Assembly: GCF_014650555.1 (NCBI RefSeq)
Contig: NZ_BMVE01000020.1
Coordinates: 46,060-110,059, forward strand
DNA length: 64,000 nucleotides
Direction: 5' to 3'
Source of the DNA: Streptomyces goshikiensis
GTDB lineage: Bacteria; Actinomycetota; Actinomycetes; Streptomycetales; Streptomycetaceae
Under the pieces are notes generated by a model, which ran no database searches, was not told the origin of the DNA, and was given only the letters and a program-made list of their open reading frames with translations. The position numbers were made by a program, and so were the translations under genes. How positions within the stretch are numbered: position 1 is the stretch's first letter; every line of letters starts with the position of its first letter. Positions 16,801 through 27,500 of the stretch are shown in pieces.

Positions 16801-18471
16801 GAGGGCACCGACGTCGAGGCACCCGGCCCCACCCTGTGGCGGCGCCACCACCAGTACGCCCTCGACAGCAACCGGATGCTCGCCACCAGTCTGCCCGGCG
16901 ACACCGGCGGCCTGCCCGACTACGCGACGGAGGGCGGCTACGGCGCCCGGTACGGCCACGACGCGCACGGCAACATCACGCGGATGCCGCACCTGCCGCT
17001 GATGCGGTGGGACCACGGCGACCGGCTGGCCGCCACCGCACAGCAGGTGGTGAACGAGGGCACGCCCGAGACGACGTACTACGTGTACGACTCCGCCGGC
17101 GAACGGGTCCGCAAGGTGACCTTCACCGCGAGCGGGGCCCTCAAGAACGAGCGCCGCTACCTGGGCGGCTTCGAGCTCTACCGCGAGTACGGCACGGGCG
17201 GCGGGGCCCTCGAACGCGAGACCCTGCACATCGGCGACGCCGGCGAGCGCGTGGCCCTCGTCGAGACGGCGACGCTCCCCGCGGGCCGGCCCGCGATCCG
17301 CTACCGGTACGCCGACCACCAGGAGTCCGCCTGCGTCGAACTGGACGAGAACGGCGCCCTGGTGGGGTACGAGGAGTACCACCCCTACGGAACGACCGCC
17401 TTCCAGAGCGGACGCGGCGCCGCCGAGACCGGCCTCAAGCGGTACCGCTACACCGGCAAGGAGCGTGACGACGAGAGCGGGCTGTCGTACTACGGCGCCC
17501 GCTACTACGCCCCCTGGCTGGGCCGTTGGGCGAGCTGTGACCCGGCGGGCCTCGCGGACGGACCGTGCCGCTACGCGTACGCGCGGTGCGGGCCGGTACG
17601 GTTCCACGATCCGGACGGGCGACTGGTCGACGAGAGCGGGAAGTTCGCCGCCGCGGCCGCCGCTGCCGCACCCACCCTGGAGGCGGCGGGGGTGGTGGCC
17701 AGGGCCGCCCCGGGCTACTTCAAGTTGGCGGCGGTCGCCCTCGTCGTCGCCGCCGTCGCCTACGGCGCGTACGTGTACGCCACACACGAGGCGAAGCCGC
17801 AGCCGCCCGCGGTCGTCCCGCCGCCGCGCACCGACCCCGACCCCGACCCCAAGGTCGAGCGGATCGAAGGCCGCTGGGTCGACGGGAAGTTCGTTCCCGC
17901 CGTTCCGAAGGACCCTGACCCGGCGCAGCCCAAGACCTCCGCCGGGGGAGCGGGCAAGCCGCCGCAGAAGGGCGGCACGGCGACCAAGGAACACGCAGGA
18001 GCGGCGCCGCGCAAGAGCGCGCCGTCCCCGTCCAACAACTGGATCGAGGAACGTGCCCGGGCCGACGCGAAGAAGAGGGAGGCGAACAAGGCGGCCCAGA
18101 AGGAGTACTTCGACTCCGGCCGCGAGCCCACGAAGCCCGTGCTGAAACCTCAGGACCATCATCTCCTGACGGACAAGGACCCTGAATTCAAAGCGAAGTT
18201 CGAGGAGATCCTCAAGGCGGCGAGCATGCCCGGACGGGAGGACCTGACGCTGCAGAGCGACGAGAACATCGTCTCGGTCCCCGGTCACAGGGGGAAGCAC
18301 GGCGAGGAGTACCACCAGCCGGTGCTTGACGCGCTGGAGAAGGCCCTGGAAGGCAAGGCTCCCCACTCTCAGGAGTACCGGGACGCCCTGACCGGCGAAA
18401 TGCACAGGCTCAAGCTGGAGGTGCTGGACGAGGCCTCCGACCTCAACAAGATCGTCACCCGACGCAAATAG
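10828..18471 (+). CDS. Tc toxin BC component (TcB-TcC fusion) with nuclease-like C-terminus
   Basis: About 2547 residues from GTG 10828; ATG 10886 is an alternative. Domain order is as follows. SpvB at about residues 36-360 (LPKGGGAIKGIGEKF, then GAGNGPFGLGWSLGLP). FG-GAP-like propeller repeats at about 430-680 (VDLDGDGLADVL and relatives). The TcdB middle region begins at about 728. RHS/YD repeats run from about 1465 to 2200. The conserved RHS core is at about 2205-2263 (YTGKERDDESGLSYYGARYY, then FHDPDG), where TcC proteins cut off their toxin. After the core come a hydrophobic segment (about 2300-2318), a Pro/Lys-rich linker, and a tail with DHHLL (about 2443) and PGHRGKHGEEYH (about 2485), resembling the AHH-type HNH/EndoVII nuclease toxins. 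B and C as one chain is known in some Tc loci; in Photorhabdus they are separate. It converges on the TcA gene. Confidence 0.93.
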   Translation: MAVDSESATSAAGGGGGPGMTSTPASAPHRPPAVSLPKGGGAIKGIGEKFAANPVTGAGAMTVPVAATPGRSGFGPDPALGYDSGAGNGPFGLGWSLGLPAITRRTDKGVPRYDDAADSDVFILSGAEDLVPVLVPEGDRWVPEVLPPRTIGGARYTVRGYRPRVEGLFARVERWTNTGDPADVFWRSISRDDITTWYGHTPESRITDPADASRVFGWLISESHDDRGNLVAYGYKPEDDEGVDTTAGHERHRQRAANRYLKRIRYGNHTPWISSFDTATGRRPLPTDDQWHFELVLDYGEHDPAAPTPNAAGAWSARADPFSSFRSGFEVRTHRLCRRVLMFHHFPDEPEVGADCLVRSTDFRYAHGVHATLTAVTHQGYQRDSGGFRARSLPPVEFTYSEAVVDHTLRELDEESLDGLPAGLDGGARYQWVDLDGEGLPGILTEQGGGWFYKRNLSPLTSTRARFGPAETISSRPSLALATGAQFLDLAGDGRVDLVRFTGLDPGFQEHASDGTWEPYTPFLSLPDRDWADPNLRFVDLDGDGLADVLVTEDDALVWHPSLGEAGFGPERRETRARDEERGPVLVFADTDQSVHLADMSGDGLTDLVRIRNGELCYWPNLGHGRFGSKVVMTGAPSDHPDRFDQRRILLADVDGSGTTDVLHLRADGTRIHFNRSGNDFAPPVPLPSLPPADDLTHVHAVDLLGNGTACLVWSSPLPADARRPLRYLDLMGAVKPHLLTRVRNNLGAETEIAYAPSTAFSLSDRRAGTPWETKLAFPVHVVERTTARDKWRGTAFTSRYSYHHGCFDGAEREFRGFARVERTDVEDYGTFAAANADSPYVTADHRLYQPPVRTVTWRHTGVPVEGRDPLHPFRHEYFRASEEYAPPGQDLGTLPLGPGERREAVRAFKGALLREETYELDLTAATGGERPPVAVRILAATSHAHRIRLLQPRSGQHHAVFHTFESETVAHHYELDLRTTSSVPAPQPAPDPRILHTLNITVDTYGTVLQSVAVAYPRTRPAPLADPLLPPATETLVAAVQGELHVVYTESRTTDPLPPDPDRHRLPLPCEVRTYELTGVGPDEAGDGRRLTPEGLRRYRLGERHQSGGTPVAELDHHQLPDRVTPQKRLLQLVRTLYYDEALDGPMPLAGLTARALPYGRYTLAWTDPMLTAVLGDKATPEVRAAVADRAVSGHLAGPAAVRLLGADAAGRYWRCSGGAEYDPDAPHRFFLPSGWADAFANTTRLEHDPYGLCLKASTDPLGNRTEVLAHDYRVMAPRRIRDINGNHTEARFDALGLPAATALSAKDGTGDHLAGFDAAALNPGIAALTRFFATDDYDPAHARPLLLDASQRWLFHFGEELRDGEVVWAQHPPSTAALSRERHAHEPAESPLQAAFLYADGLGNALVSKVQAEPDEPGGPLRWVASGKTVVNNKGNPVKRYEAYFGPPGSGHRFEEPGEHGVTPLYFYDAIGRLIRTDFPDGSHHRVDFSPWDVTDHDRNDTVLEPGNGWYARMSTSALPAERRAARQAAAHAGTPGRALLDGLGHTAMTIGHNRLDGVDEKHVSFTRRDVEGNPLWIRDPRGNRVLQHAVPPLPPGVHPLDDPQNLSPRGFSPGYDLTGHALFEHSPDSGERWTLRDAADGPLFTWNGRGFRTRTTYDALRRPVGTYVTATGDTTPSGAPRDPARPEAPEALAEYRVYGETHPDPDRNLRGRAFRVYDGAGVATSERYDFKGNLTEAARGFARDHTGTPDWSPLASLTDPDRLTEAAAPLLEPGPPLTISTTYDALGRPVEVTTPDGSVTRRSYNEAGLPERVEVNQRGAAAATAFVTGVDYDAHGRRTRVAHGNGARTAYTYDPFTFRLTGVRTTRPVGPDTSASPLFANASVVQDLHYTYDPVGNITRIEDASLATIAGVAAARDHSHDASYRLVAASGREHAGQTGFLPDPPDAGRRDYPFAGARVHPNDLQGLRGYVERYRYDAVGNLMHLAHHEGTDVEAPGPTLWRRHHQYALDSNRMLATSLPGDTGGLPDYATEGGYGARYGHDAHGNITRMPHLPLMRWDHGDRLAATAQQVVNEGTPETTYYVYDSAGERVRKVTFTASGALKNERRYLGGFELYREYGTGGGALERETLHIGDAGERVALVETATLPAGRPAIRYRYADHQESACVELDENGALVGYEEYHPYGTTAFQSGRGAAETGLKRYRYTGKERDDESGLSYYGARYYAPWLGRWASCDPAGLADGPCRYAYARCGPVRFHDPDGRLVDESGKFAAAAAAAAPTLEAAGVVARAAPGYFKLAAVALVVAAVAYGAYVYATHEAKPQPPAVVPPPRTDPDPDPKVERIEGRWVDGKFVPAVPKDPDPAQPKTSAGGAGKPPQKGGTATKEHAGAAPRKSAPSPSNNWIEERARADAKKREANKAAQKEYFDSGREPTKPVLKPQDHHLLTDKDPEFKAKFEEILKAASMPGREDLTLQSDENIVSVPGHRGKHGEEYHQPVLDALEKALEGKAPHSQEYRDALTGEMHRLKLEVLDEASDLNKIVTRRK

Positions 18472-18508
18472 CGGGCCGGGGCCGCCCCGAAGCGCGGCCC
18501 CGGCCCGC
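18471..18508. terminator. Hairpin between the convergent BC and TcA genes
   Basis: A perfect 15-bp stem (arms 18471-18485 and 18494-18508) with an 8-base loop begins on the last base of the BC stop codon and ends 6 bases before the TcA stop. It is GC-only with no U tract on either side, as is common in Streptomyces. It could stop transcription from both directions. Confidence 0.7.
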
Positions 18509-18514
18509 CATCCG

Positions 18515-21500
18515 TTACGACGCCCGCGTCACCCCGTACTGCCACACCAGCAGCAGGTCCACCACCGCGTCCGGATTCAGCCCGCCGTCCCTCCGCAGCC
18601 GGGGGTCGAGGTTTTCCAGCGGCATCGTCACCACCCAGTCCTCGTCGTGCTCGGCGACCCGCCCTTCGGTGTCGAAGACCGCCCGCGGCTGTCCGTTCAG
18701 CTGAGGGTCGGCGGTGAGCGGGGCCGGGACGGTGTCCCCCGCGGGGAGTGCCAGCGTCACGGTCAGGTCGCCGGCCCCGTCCGGGTAGCAGTCCACGTAC
18801 CGCTTGCTCCCGTCGGGGACGAGATCCGTGGAGAGGACGAGGACGATCTGCGGGTCGGCGAGGCTGATGTCGCCGCCGCCGAACAGGCGGGGGAACCAGC
18901 GCTTGGACACCGCGAACCGCAGCTGCGGGGTGGTTCCGCTCACGAACCGGTACCACTGGTCGCCGAGCTCGCGCCGGGCGCTGAACGTTCGCATCAGGCC
19001 CTTGCCGCCGTGCGCGTGGAGCCAGCCGTTGAGGCCGTCGCGGAGTTCGAGGGTGGCCCGGTCGGCGAAGCCGGACCCGCCGTCCCGGGCCGTGTACCTC
19101 AGGTGCATGATCGCGTCGGCGATCGACTCGTAGTCGAACTGCCGGAATTCCTGCGGCAGAGAGAGCCTCCACTCGCTGATGACGCCCGCCCCTTCGAACG
19201 GGAGGAAGCGCTCGTCGCGCAGATTCGTCTCGAACAGTCCGCTGTCGTCCTGGCCGGTGCTGGTCACGACCGACTGGACCGGCCCCGAGTAGTCCCGGAA
19301 CCGGGCGTCGGGCGTCTGCCGCGCATAGCGGTTCCCGGGGAGCCGGGGGTCGGTCCGCACACTGCTGCGCATCAGGGTGGCCGTCAGGTTGACGCTGGTG
19401 TACGGGCCGCTGACGCACGGCACGGTGAAGCTCACCGTCCTGATCCGCCGCAGGTAGTGGCCGGGCGTGTCCAGGTCGAACAGAGCCTCCGGAAGCGATA
19501 CGTAGCAGCTGCCGGTCTCCTTGAGCGTGAGCAGGGCGTTCGGGTCGATCTGGGCGAGAGACACCGACTTCGACAGCTCGAACTCGCGGGCGTTCGCGGC
19601 GAGGTACGCGGCGTCGAGCCGGTTCAGGTCGCTCCCTAGCCGCTCGCCCGCGAGGAGGCCCTTGCGCAGCGTGTCCCAGTGCCCGAAGCGCACGAGAGGC
19701 GGGCCGTCGGCGCCCAGCTCGTACCGCATGGCCCGCTCGGCCCGCTTGGCCGTCTCGTACGCGAGCTGGTACGCCTGGAAGTACGAGGTGGACAGCTGAC
19801 CGACCATCCAGTCGTACAGCTCCTGGCCGGTGTACTTGTCGTGGAGGAAGCGGTCCGCCTCCCTGGTGTGGGCGGCCTGGAGGTCGTGGTTGGCGAGCTC
19901 CCGCCGGGCGATCTCGTGGCGCAGGACCGCGGCCTCGATCTGGGCGTCGTGGTTCGCGATCTCCGAGTCGGCCTGGCCCTTCTGGAACTCCCATTCCTCC
20001 GAGCGCCGCTCGTAGCCGGCGAGCGTGGCGGCCAGCGCGGCCCCGGAGTGGAAGGTGCCGGCGATCTGGGAGAGCGAGCCCGACAGTCCCTTGAGCGCCT
20101 CGCCGAGGTTGGTGCCGCCCCAGGTCGCGCCGATCGTCGTCGGCGAGCCGAGCTTCAGCTCGGGAAGCAGGCGCATGACGCTCACCGTCATGTCGATGGC
20201 CGCGGCGATGGACTGGGTGCCGATGCCCAGGCCGCTGAGGACCTCATGAGTCTTCTCCCCGGCGTTCATCTTCCGGCGCGTCGCGTAGTAGTCCTGCCTC
20301 TTCTTTGCCCCGGTGCGGGCCTGCCGGAGCGCTGCCACGGTGTGGGCCGCCTCCGTGACCTGGACGCTGCGCACTTCCCGTACCGCGTCGAGCAGCGCGG
20401 TCTCGTGGCTGGAGCGCAGCCGGGCCAGCGCCTCCGCGTCCCGCTTCTCCAGCGCGGCGAGCAGCAGCGCGCCGAAGGACTTGACCTCGGCGGTGTACTC
20501 CCGGGCCTTCGCGACCATGGTGGTGAACCGGTAGTGGGGGAGGGGCCCGCCGAGGTCCTGTGCCACGGATTCCAGGTCGGCCCCCGTTGCCAGGGCGCCG
20601 ACGAGCAGGCCGGGGTCGATCGGGGCGCCGAACAGCTCGAACGCGCGCTGGACGCCCTCGATGTCCTGGCAGTGCCGGATCTTGTACAGCCGGTCCTCGA
20701 CCGTGTCCCAGTAGCCGAGCAGCTTCTCGTTGGGCGGGATGCGGAAGTAGGCCAGCCAGCCGAGGCCGAGACCGGGCGAGATCCTCGTCGGCGGCGGCTC
20801 GGTCCCGCCGGGAGGGATCAGGTGCTCGGCCGCCGTCACCGGATCGGGCGCCGCCGCACCGCGTGCGCGCAGTTCGGCGTAGCTGAGCGGCGCGGGCTCG
20901 TTCGGCGGGGGTACGGTCACGGGCCGCGGCCCGAGGAGTTCGGCGGCGAGCACGTACATCTGTGCCGCGACGTTCGCGGATTCCAGGGTTCCCTCGCGGA
21001 AGAGCTGGTCGCCCCAGGAGATCAGATTGTCCAGATACCGCATCACCACCGCCTTCTGGTAGGCGGTCGTGCGGAACTTGGCGACCACGTCCGGCTGGAA
21101 CGGATGCGCCAGCCACTCCTCGACGCGGCGCCGCTCGCCCTCGTCACCTCGTGCGAGGGCGGTGAGGATCTCTTCGATGCGCTGCCGCTGGTAGTCCTTC
21201 TGCAGGTAGAACGGCTTGGTGATCCAGTAACGCGCAGGCGACTCTCCGCCGGACCGCGAGGTCGGGTCGAAGATCTTGTGGAACCACTGCTGCGCCTCGG
21301 CGAAGCGCTGGTTGGCGCTCAGCCGCTGCGCCATGAGCAGCGGGATATGGAAGAACAGCTCCCAGTTGTAGTCGGCGTACGTGCCCCCCGGGGTGAAGTC
21401 CACCTCGGTCTCGGACGGGTAGTCCGAGGACACCAGACTCGTGGGGGCGTAGGACCGGAAGTCGAACAGGGGCCACTGCGCGCCTGGGGCGAGCTGGACG

Positions 21501-24500
21501 GACCGGTCGAGCAGGGCACGCGTACCGTCGCGGTTGAGCAGGCTTTGGAAGAGGTCGATGTGGGGGTGGTACATCGGGGCGAACCTCAGCACGGTCGGAC
21601 CCGGCCGGAGGTCCGGAGCGACGTGGTAGGTGCGCGCCCCGTCGGTGAAGGCGACCGAGTCGTAGAGCCACCCCAGGGGTGAGGCGTAGGCCACCGGCAG
21701 CTGTAGCCGGAAACGCGCGGTGCCGAGCGGGTTCTCAAGGACCGGGACGCTGCCCTTGAACTCGAACAGCTCGGGGAGGTGGACCCGGTCGCGGTAGTCG
21801 GGCGGCAGGTTCGCGGGGTGGTTCTGGACGAACTCGTTGTTGATGTTCTGCGTGTCCGTCGGCGCGATGAACCTCTGGCCCCGGCTGTCGTGCCGGGGGT
21901 CGCCCTCGTGGACGAAGAGCGTCGGCACGGTGTCCACCGCGCCGGTGCGCGGGCCGAACCGGAAGGCCCCGGAGACGGTTCCCCTCTCGGGATCGGGGTT
22001 GACGTAACTGGCGAAGTTGTGGACGCTCCACACCGTCAGCTCCCCGCCCACGGGGTCGATCTGCGGGTAGAAGCGGTAGGGGCCCGTGGTGTGGAAGGGG
22101 TTGGCCTCGTCCTCCGCGAGACGCTGCGGCCACTTGAGCGTCGTGATCGTGTCCTGTGTGATCCGCTTCGGCTGCCAGGTGCCGTTGGCGTACTGGGTCC
22201 AGTTGAGCTGGATCTTCCAGTAGGGGTCCGGCGCGTCGATCGCCGTCTCGTTCTTGCCCTCGACGGGCAGCGTCGTGATCGCCTTGTGGTCCCCCACCTT
22301 GACGAACGTCGGCCACATCAGGAGAAGGCGCTTGTTCCACACCACGGGGACCAGCGCCGGGGTGTCGATGTCGAGCTCGATCTTCTCCCAGGGCGTCCAG
22401 GTGGTCCTGTTCTTGATCCAGCGGCGGTGGTGGAAGGTGCGCGGTACCGAATCCGTGCACGCGAACAGATGGGCCACCTCCGTGCCGGTCGACAGGTCGT
22501 GGAGGATGCCGCAGGGGTGGAGCCGGGCCACCGAGTCGAGCCGGTCGACGTAGTTGCGGTAGACCTCCTCCATGTTGTCGCCGACCACCTCCTTCTGCGT
22601 CAGCTCGTTGCGCAGGCCGGTGAAGAACGGGGAGGCGTCGGCGCGCAGATCGGGCTGGAAGTAGTTCTCCGGATACAGGAAGACCTTCTGGTTCGCCTCC
22701 CACAGCCGGTAGCGCTTCATCCACTCCCACTGCTCCCAGGTGTCGTCGTCACCGGGGCGCACCCGGACCTCCAGGCCGAGCAGCACCCGCTGGACGAACA
22801 GCTGGACCGTGTAGATCGCCTGCGCCATCCGGGTCGTGAGCCGGCAGCTGCCCATTTCGACGTCGAGCAGGAAGTGGTCGAACAGGCCGTTGACGTCGTT
22901 CCAATAGGGGAATCCGACACTGGTGGTCAGCGGGTACGCGACGAGGTAGGACACCAGCGCGGCCCGCTGCCGCTCGCGCAGCGCGTCCGCCACCGGAACG
23001 GCGGCGGTCAGCCAGTCCTCGGGCGAGAACCGCGCCCTCGCAGCCATCATCGTCGACTGCACGATGTCCATCGCCAGCACCGACGGAATCCAGGCGCCCG
23101 CACGAGCCGCCGACACCCCCAGCCTGTGCAGCAGTGCGACGCCCGCCCGCAGCTTGCCGAGGCCCCGCTCGTCCGCGAGCTCGCCCGGCACGGTGATCTC
23201 CAGCATGCCGCCCGCGCACAGCACTTCGAGGTCGTCCCGGTTCCAGCCGGTGCGCTCGCTCAGCGCGTCGAACACCCGGTACCCGGACGCTCCCGGGCCG
23301 CGTCCCGCGGCGAGTACGGCCCCGAGCGTGGCCGAGCCGCCGGGTAGGGCGTCGCGCAGGGCGAGCAGATCGAGCAGCCGGACGAACGGCCGGTACAGCG
23401 GGGGGGCGCCCTCGACCCGCGACGGGGGCAGCGCCGCCAGATCCAGCCAGCCGGCGCCCGCCGCGTGTCCGATCACCCAGGCCAGCTCCTCTCCCGTGAC
23501 CCGCAGCCGCGACAGGGCCAGCGCGACCCGGTGCAGCAGCGCCAGGGCCGTGAACTGGACCGGGAAGCCGGTGCGGGTGACGGACACCGCCTCGTCGCTG
23601 CCGACGTACCAGGGCGCGAGGAAGTCGAGGACGAGCGGTCCCGTTCCGGACAGGGACCGCAGCCACGTTCCGAGCAGGGCGTCCGCCGCGATGGCGTCGA
23701 GACCGGCCGCCTGGCCGAGCTGGAGCTTCACGGTCGTCTCGCTGAGCCGTCGGCGCAGCTCCGGCAGAAGGACCGACAGGACGAGGGGGAAGCGGTCGGA
23801 GGGGGCCAGCGGGTGGTCGAACAGGGCGCCGGCGTGCGACTCGTCCAGGAACCGGTTCTCCTGCTCGACCGGTTCGCTCTGTGCACCCTGCAGCAGGCGC
23901 GCCGCCCGCTGGAAGTCCTCCTCGCCGGACGCGGCGGCCAGCGCCTCGATCTCGTCCTGGCTGCGGTGGCCACGGGAGCACAGCGTCAGGGCCGAGGGGT
24001 CGTGGAACACCTTGCCGACCAGCCCCGGCGGCAGGACGAGATCAGCGGGCATGGCCGTGAGAGGGGTGCGGTATACCGGGATCCGGAAGGCATTCATCTG
24101 CGTGGCCACGAACTGCCGGGGGGCCGAGAACAGCGTCCGTACGGTGATCCCCCACAACTCGCCGGAGCCCAGGGCGTACATCCGCTCCTTCTGGTCGAGC
24201 GTCATCGGCCCGGTGAACCGGAGCGTACCCTGCCCGTCCGGACCGGGCTCGAAGCGCACCGGAAGACCCGGGGGATACGGGCGGGAACCCACGTCGTTGG
24301 CGACCGGGGCGCAGTACACGGCGGTGCCGAGCAAGGTGGCGACCGCCTCCTCCACCCGGGCTGGCTCCCAGCCCAGCAGGGAGAGGTGCCGGCCCGTCAG
24401 CGCACCCTTGTCGTCTGCGGTCTGCGCGGTCTGCTCGTACACGGCCCGCAGGGCCGAGCGCAGTGCGCTGAGCACCGAGCCCAGGGTGGCATCGGACGGT

Positions 24501-27500
24501 ACGAGCGAGCCCTCGGGGCCGGTCGTCGCGGTCAGTACCGCGTCGGCCTCGGCGACGGTCAGGCCGCCGGCCAGGATCGACTCCACCTCGTCGGCGAACC
24601 GGGCCGTCTCCGCGAGCGAGGCGCGCACCGACGCCGCGGGGTCCCCGGCCGCCGGCGGCTCGCCCACGGCACCCCCGGCGCCCACCGACGACTCCTTGCG
24701 CCCGGGGTCCCCGACCGGTGACGGGCTCAGCCGTACGGGCCGGCCGGCGGGCAGTTCCGTCTCGCCGCTGCCGCGCGCCGTCCCGTCGCCGTCCGCCGGC
24801 TGTCCGCCGGGCCGCAGCGGACTGCCGCCGCGCAGCTCGAACAGTCGCAGCAGGTCGGCGACCGGCAGCCGGACGGCGCGGGCCAGCGTCACCGTACGCA
24901 CGAGCGAGGAGAGGTTGGCGCGGGTCAGGCGCGTGTCCGCGACGACGGCCCTCGGCCCTGAGACGAGGGCGTTCAGTTCGGTGTCCGTGACCTCCAGGCT
25001 CCCGAGCAGGGCGGCCGATACGGGATAGGACCGCAGATCGCCCGCGGCCTCGACCTCGGTGCGCAACGCGTTCAGCGTGAACGGGTTGCGGCCGTCCGGC
25101 AAAGCGGCGATCACGGTGTCGTCGAGGAACAGGCGGTCGTACAGCGGAAGGTCGTCGCCCGTGCGGTACCGATGGGTGTCCAGCGGGCCGTACAGGCACA
25201 GCAGCCGCTCCACCGGCAGGCCGAGCCGGTCGGAGAGGCGCCGGACGGCGACCACGCAGGACAGCGTGGCGGCCGTCAGCTCGCCCGGTGTACAGGTGGC
25301 GATGACCCGGTCGAGCCGGCGCGCCGGCCAGCCGAGCACCCTGCGCAGGCGCTCGAACCGGTGCAGCCGGTCGAGGGTGTCCGCGGTCAGCCCGTTGATC
25401 CGCAGCAGGCGTGTGTCGCAGGGGTGGTCGGGGTCGGTCGGCTCGATCACCAGGGTGCGGTCCGGGTCGACGAAGCGGGTGTCGAGCACCGACTCAAGCT
25501 CCGGGTAGTCGAGTTGAGCGGTGTCGAGCATGGCCCGCACCGTCGACACCGACTCCAGGAGCTGGGCCGGGGGCATACCGGAGGGCTTGCCGTAGAAGGA
25601 GGCCAGGGTGTAATAAGGCCCGGTGGTCTCGCGCGTGATCATCCGCAGGCCGGCCATGGTGATGCCCAGGCTCTCCGCGACCACCTCGACGGATTCGGCG
25701 CCGGCCGGGTGCAGCGTGGCCATGAGCTCCGCGCGCGGCACCCCGAGCAGCCCGAGGTAGGTTCGGGCGCGGTCGGCCCAGAGGTCGTACGGCAGCGTCC
25801 ACGGGTACGAGGCGCTGGCCAGTCGGTTGTAGGCGATGTGATTGGTCCACTGCGGCTGGATCCGCAGGTGGGCGGAGTCGCCGCTGCTCTGCCGCAGCGC
25901 GTCCCCGGTGGCGGGGTCCGGGAAGATGGCGTTCTCGAGTACCTCATTGACGAGGTCGACGTACGGGAGCATGAGGTTGGTGTTGTCGCAGCTGAGTTTC
26001 AGGTGCCACAGGTCCGGCCGCCGGGAGTACAGCGTGTCCGCCATCGGGCTCTCGCCCAGCTCGCCCATCGTGCCCGAGCTGGGAGCCCGCTTGAGGAAGT
26101 ACAGCAGGTCCACCAGGTAGGCGGGCTGGCTGTAGAGCGTGCGGCACTCCTGGCACGCGCACTGGTCGGCGGAGCCGAACAGCTCGACCCAGTCCGGGAC
26201 CAGATCGGTCCGCTCCTCCACCCGGGGCAGCCACGGCACCTCGAACTGTCCGGCGGTCCGCAGGTCCGCCACCAGGTTGACGGCGGCGGCGTGCACCCGC
26301 AGCGCCCGCGTGTGCACCGCGTGCGCCTCTCCCTCATCGAGGTGCTCGGCCATCCGCGCGGTGAAGGTGTCCCGGGCCAGCCCCGCGATGACGGCGGCGG
26401 AGGAGAACCCCTGGTCGCGCAGCGCCCGCATCGCCTCGAAGCGCGGGGCCACCCGGTACACCCGCTGGATGGCGGCCAGTTCGGGCCGCGCCTCCTCATC
26501 GGGCACACTGCGGGCGTCGACCGGGGTGCTCACCAGGTCGAAGTCCGGGTTCACGGCGAGGAAACGGGCGGCGGCGTTGTCCGGCTCCGGGGCGGTGGCG
26601 AGCCGGTGGGCCACGTACGCGGTCGGGTGGATCCGCTCGACCCGGGAGCGCAGTTCGTCGGCGTACTCCGCGGGTGAGAAGGCCGCCGGACTGGCGTGGG
26701 GCGGGCCGCCGGCCTCCGCCACGAGGCCCTCCCAATGCCCGTCGAGCCGTACGAGCTCGCGCGGATGGGAGAGCTCTCCGCTGTCGAAGCGGTCCAGGAG
26801 CGCGCCCACCAGCTCGGGATGCCCGTCGGCCACCCGGCTCAACTCAAGTGCCAGGCACATGCGTTCGGTCGCCACGGTCGGCGCGTCGACGGCGAGGAGG
26901 GCCTGGTGGGCGGTGTCCTCGGGGCCGTCGTGGTCGAGGTGGGCGGAGAACAGCCGCTGCCGTACCTCCGGATCCGTGATCGTGATCGAGAAGAGGCGGG
27001 CCAGGGCGGGTGGCGGCGCCTCGCCGCCGAAGCCGTCGGCGCCCTCGAAGCCGTCGGCGCCGAGATGGCGGGCGCGTAGGGCGGCGACCAGCGCCTCGGC
27101 CCCCTCCACCGCATCGATGAGGCGGGCCTCGACGGCCGCCGCGAGCGCGTCCCGTACGGCACTGGTACGCCGCAGGGCGAGCTCACCGAGATCCTCCGGC
27201 AGGCCCCGGCGCAGCAGACCGTAGAACAGCTGGGGCGACCGGCCGGTGGCGGCGGCGAGCCGGGCGGCCGAGGCGAGGTGGCGGACGTACTCCGGATCGG
27301 TGCCGGCGGCGTGGCCGAGGAACCCCGCCTCCTCGGAGGTGAGTTCGGCAGGATCGGCGCCGTCGAGCAGCGGCGTCACCGCTGCGAGGAGCCGGGCGTA
27401 CTCGCTGCGCGGGTCGGCGGGCAGGACGGCGTCCAGGACCTCCTCGGCGCGGGGCGCCGGGCAGGAGACCTCGGCCGACCTGCCGCAGGGGGACGAGATC

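Noticed and set aside
16462..18405. Minus-strand open frame of 647 codons
   Set aside because: Antisense to the RHS core and toxin tail; no recognisable protein features.
19679..25028. Long plus-strand open frames across TcA
   Set aside because: Antisense artefacts of the TcA coding sequence; low-complexity Arg/Ser or Gly/Val translations.
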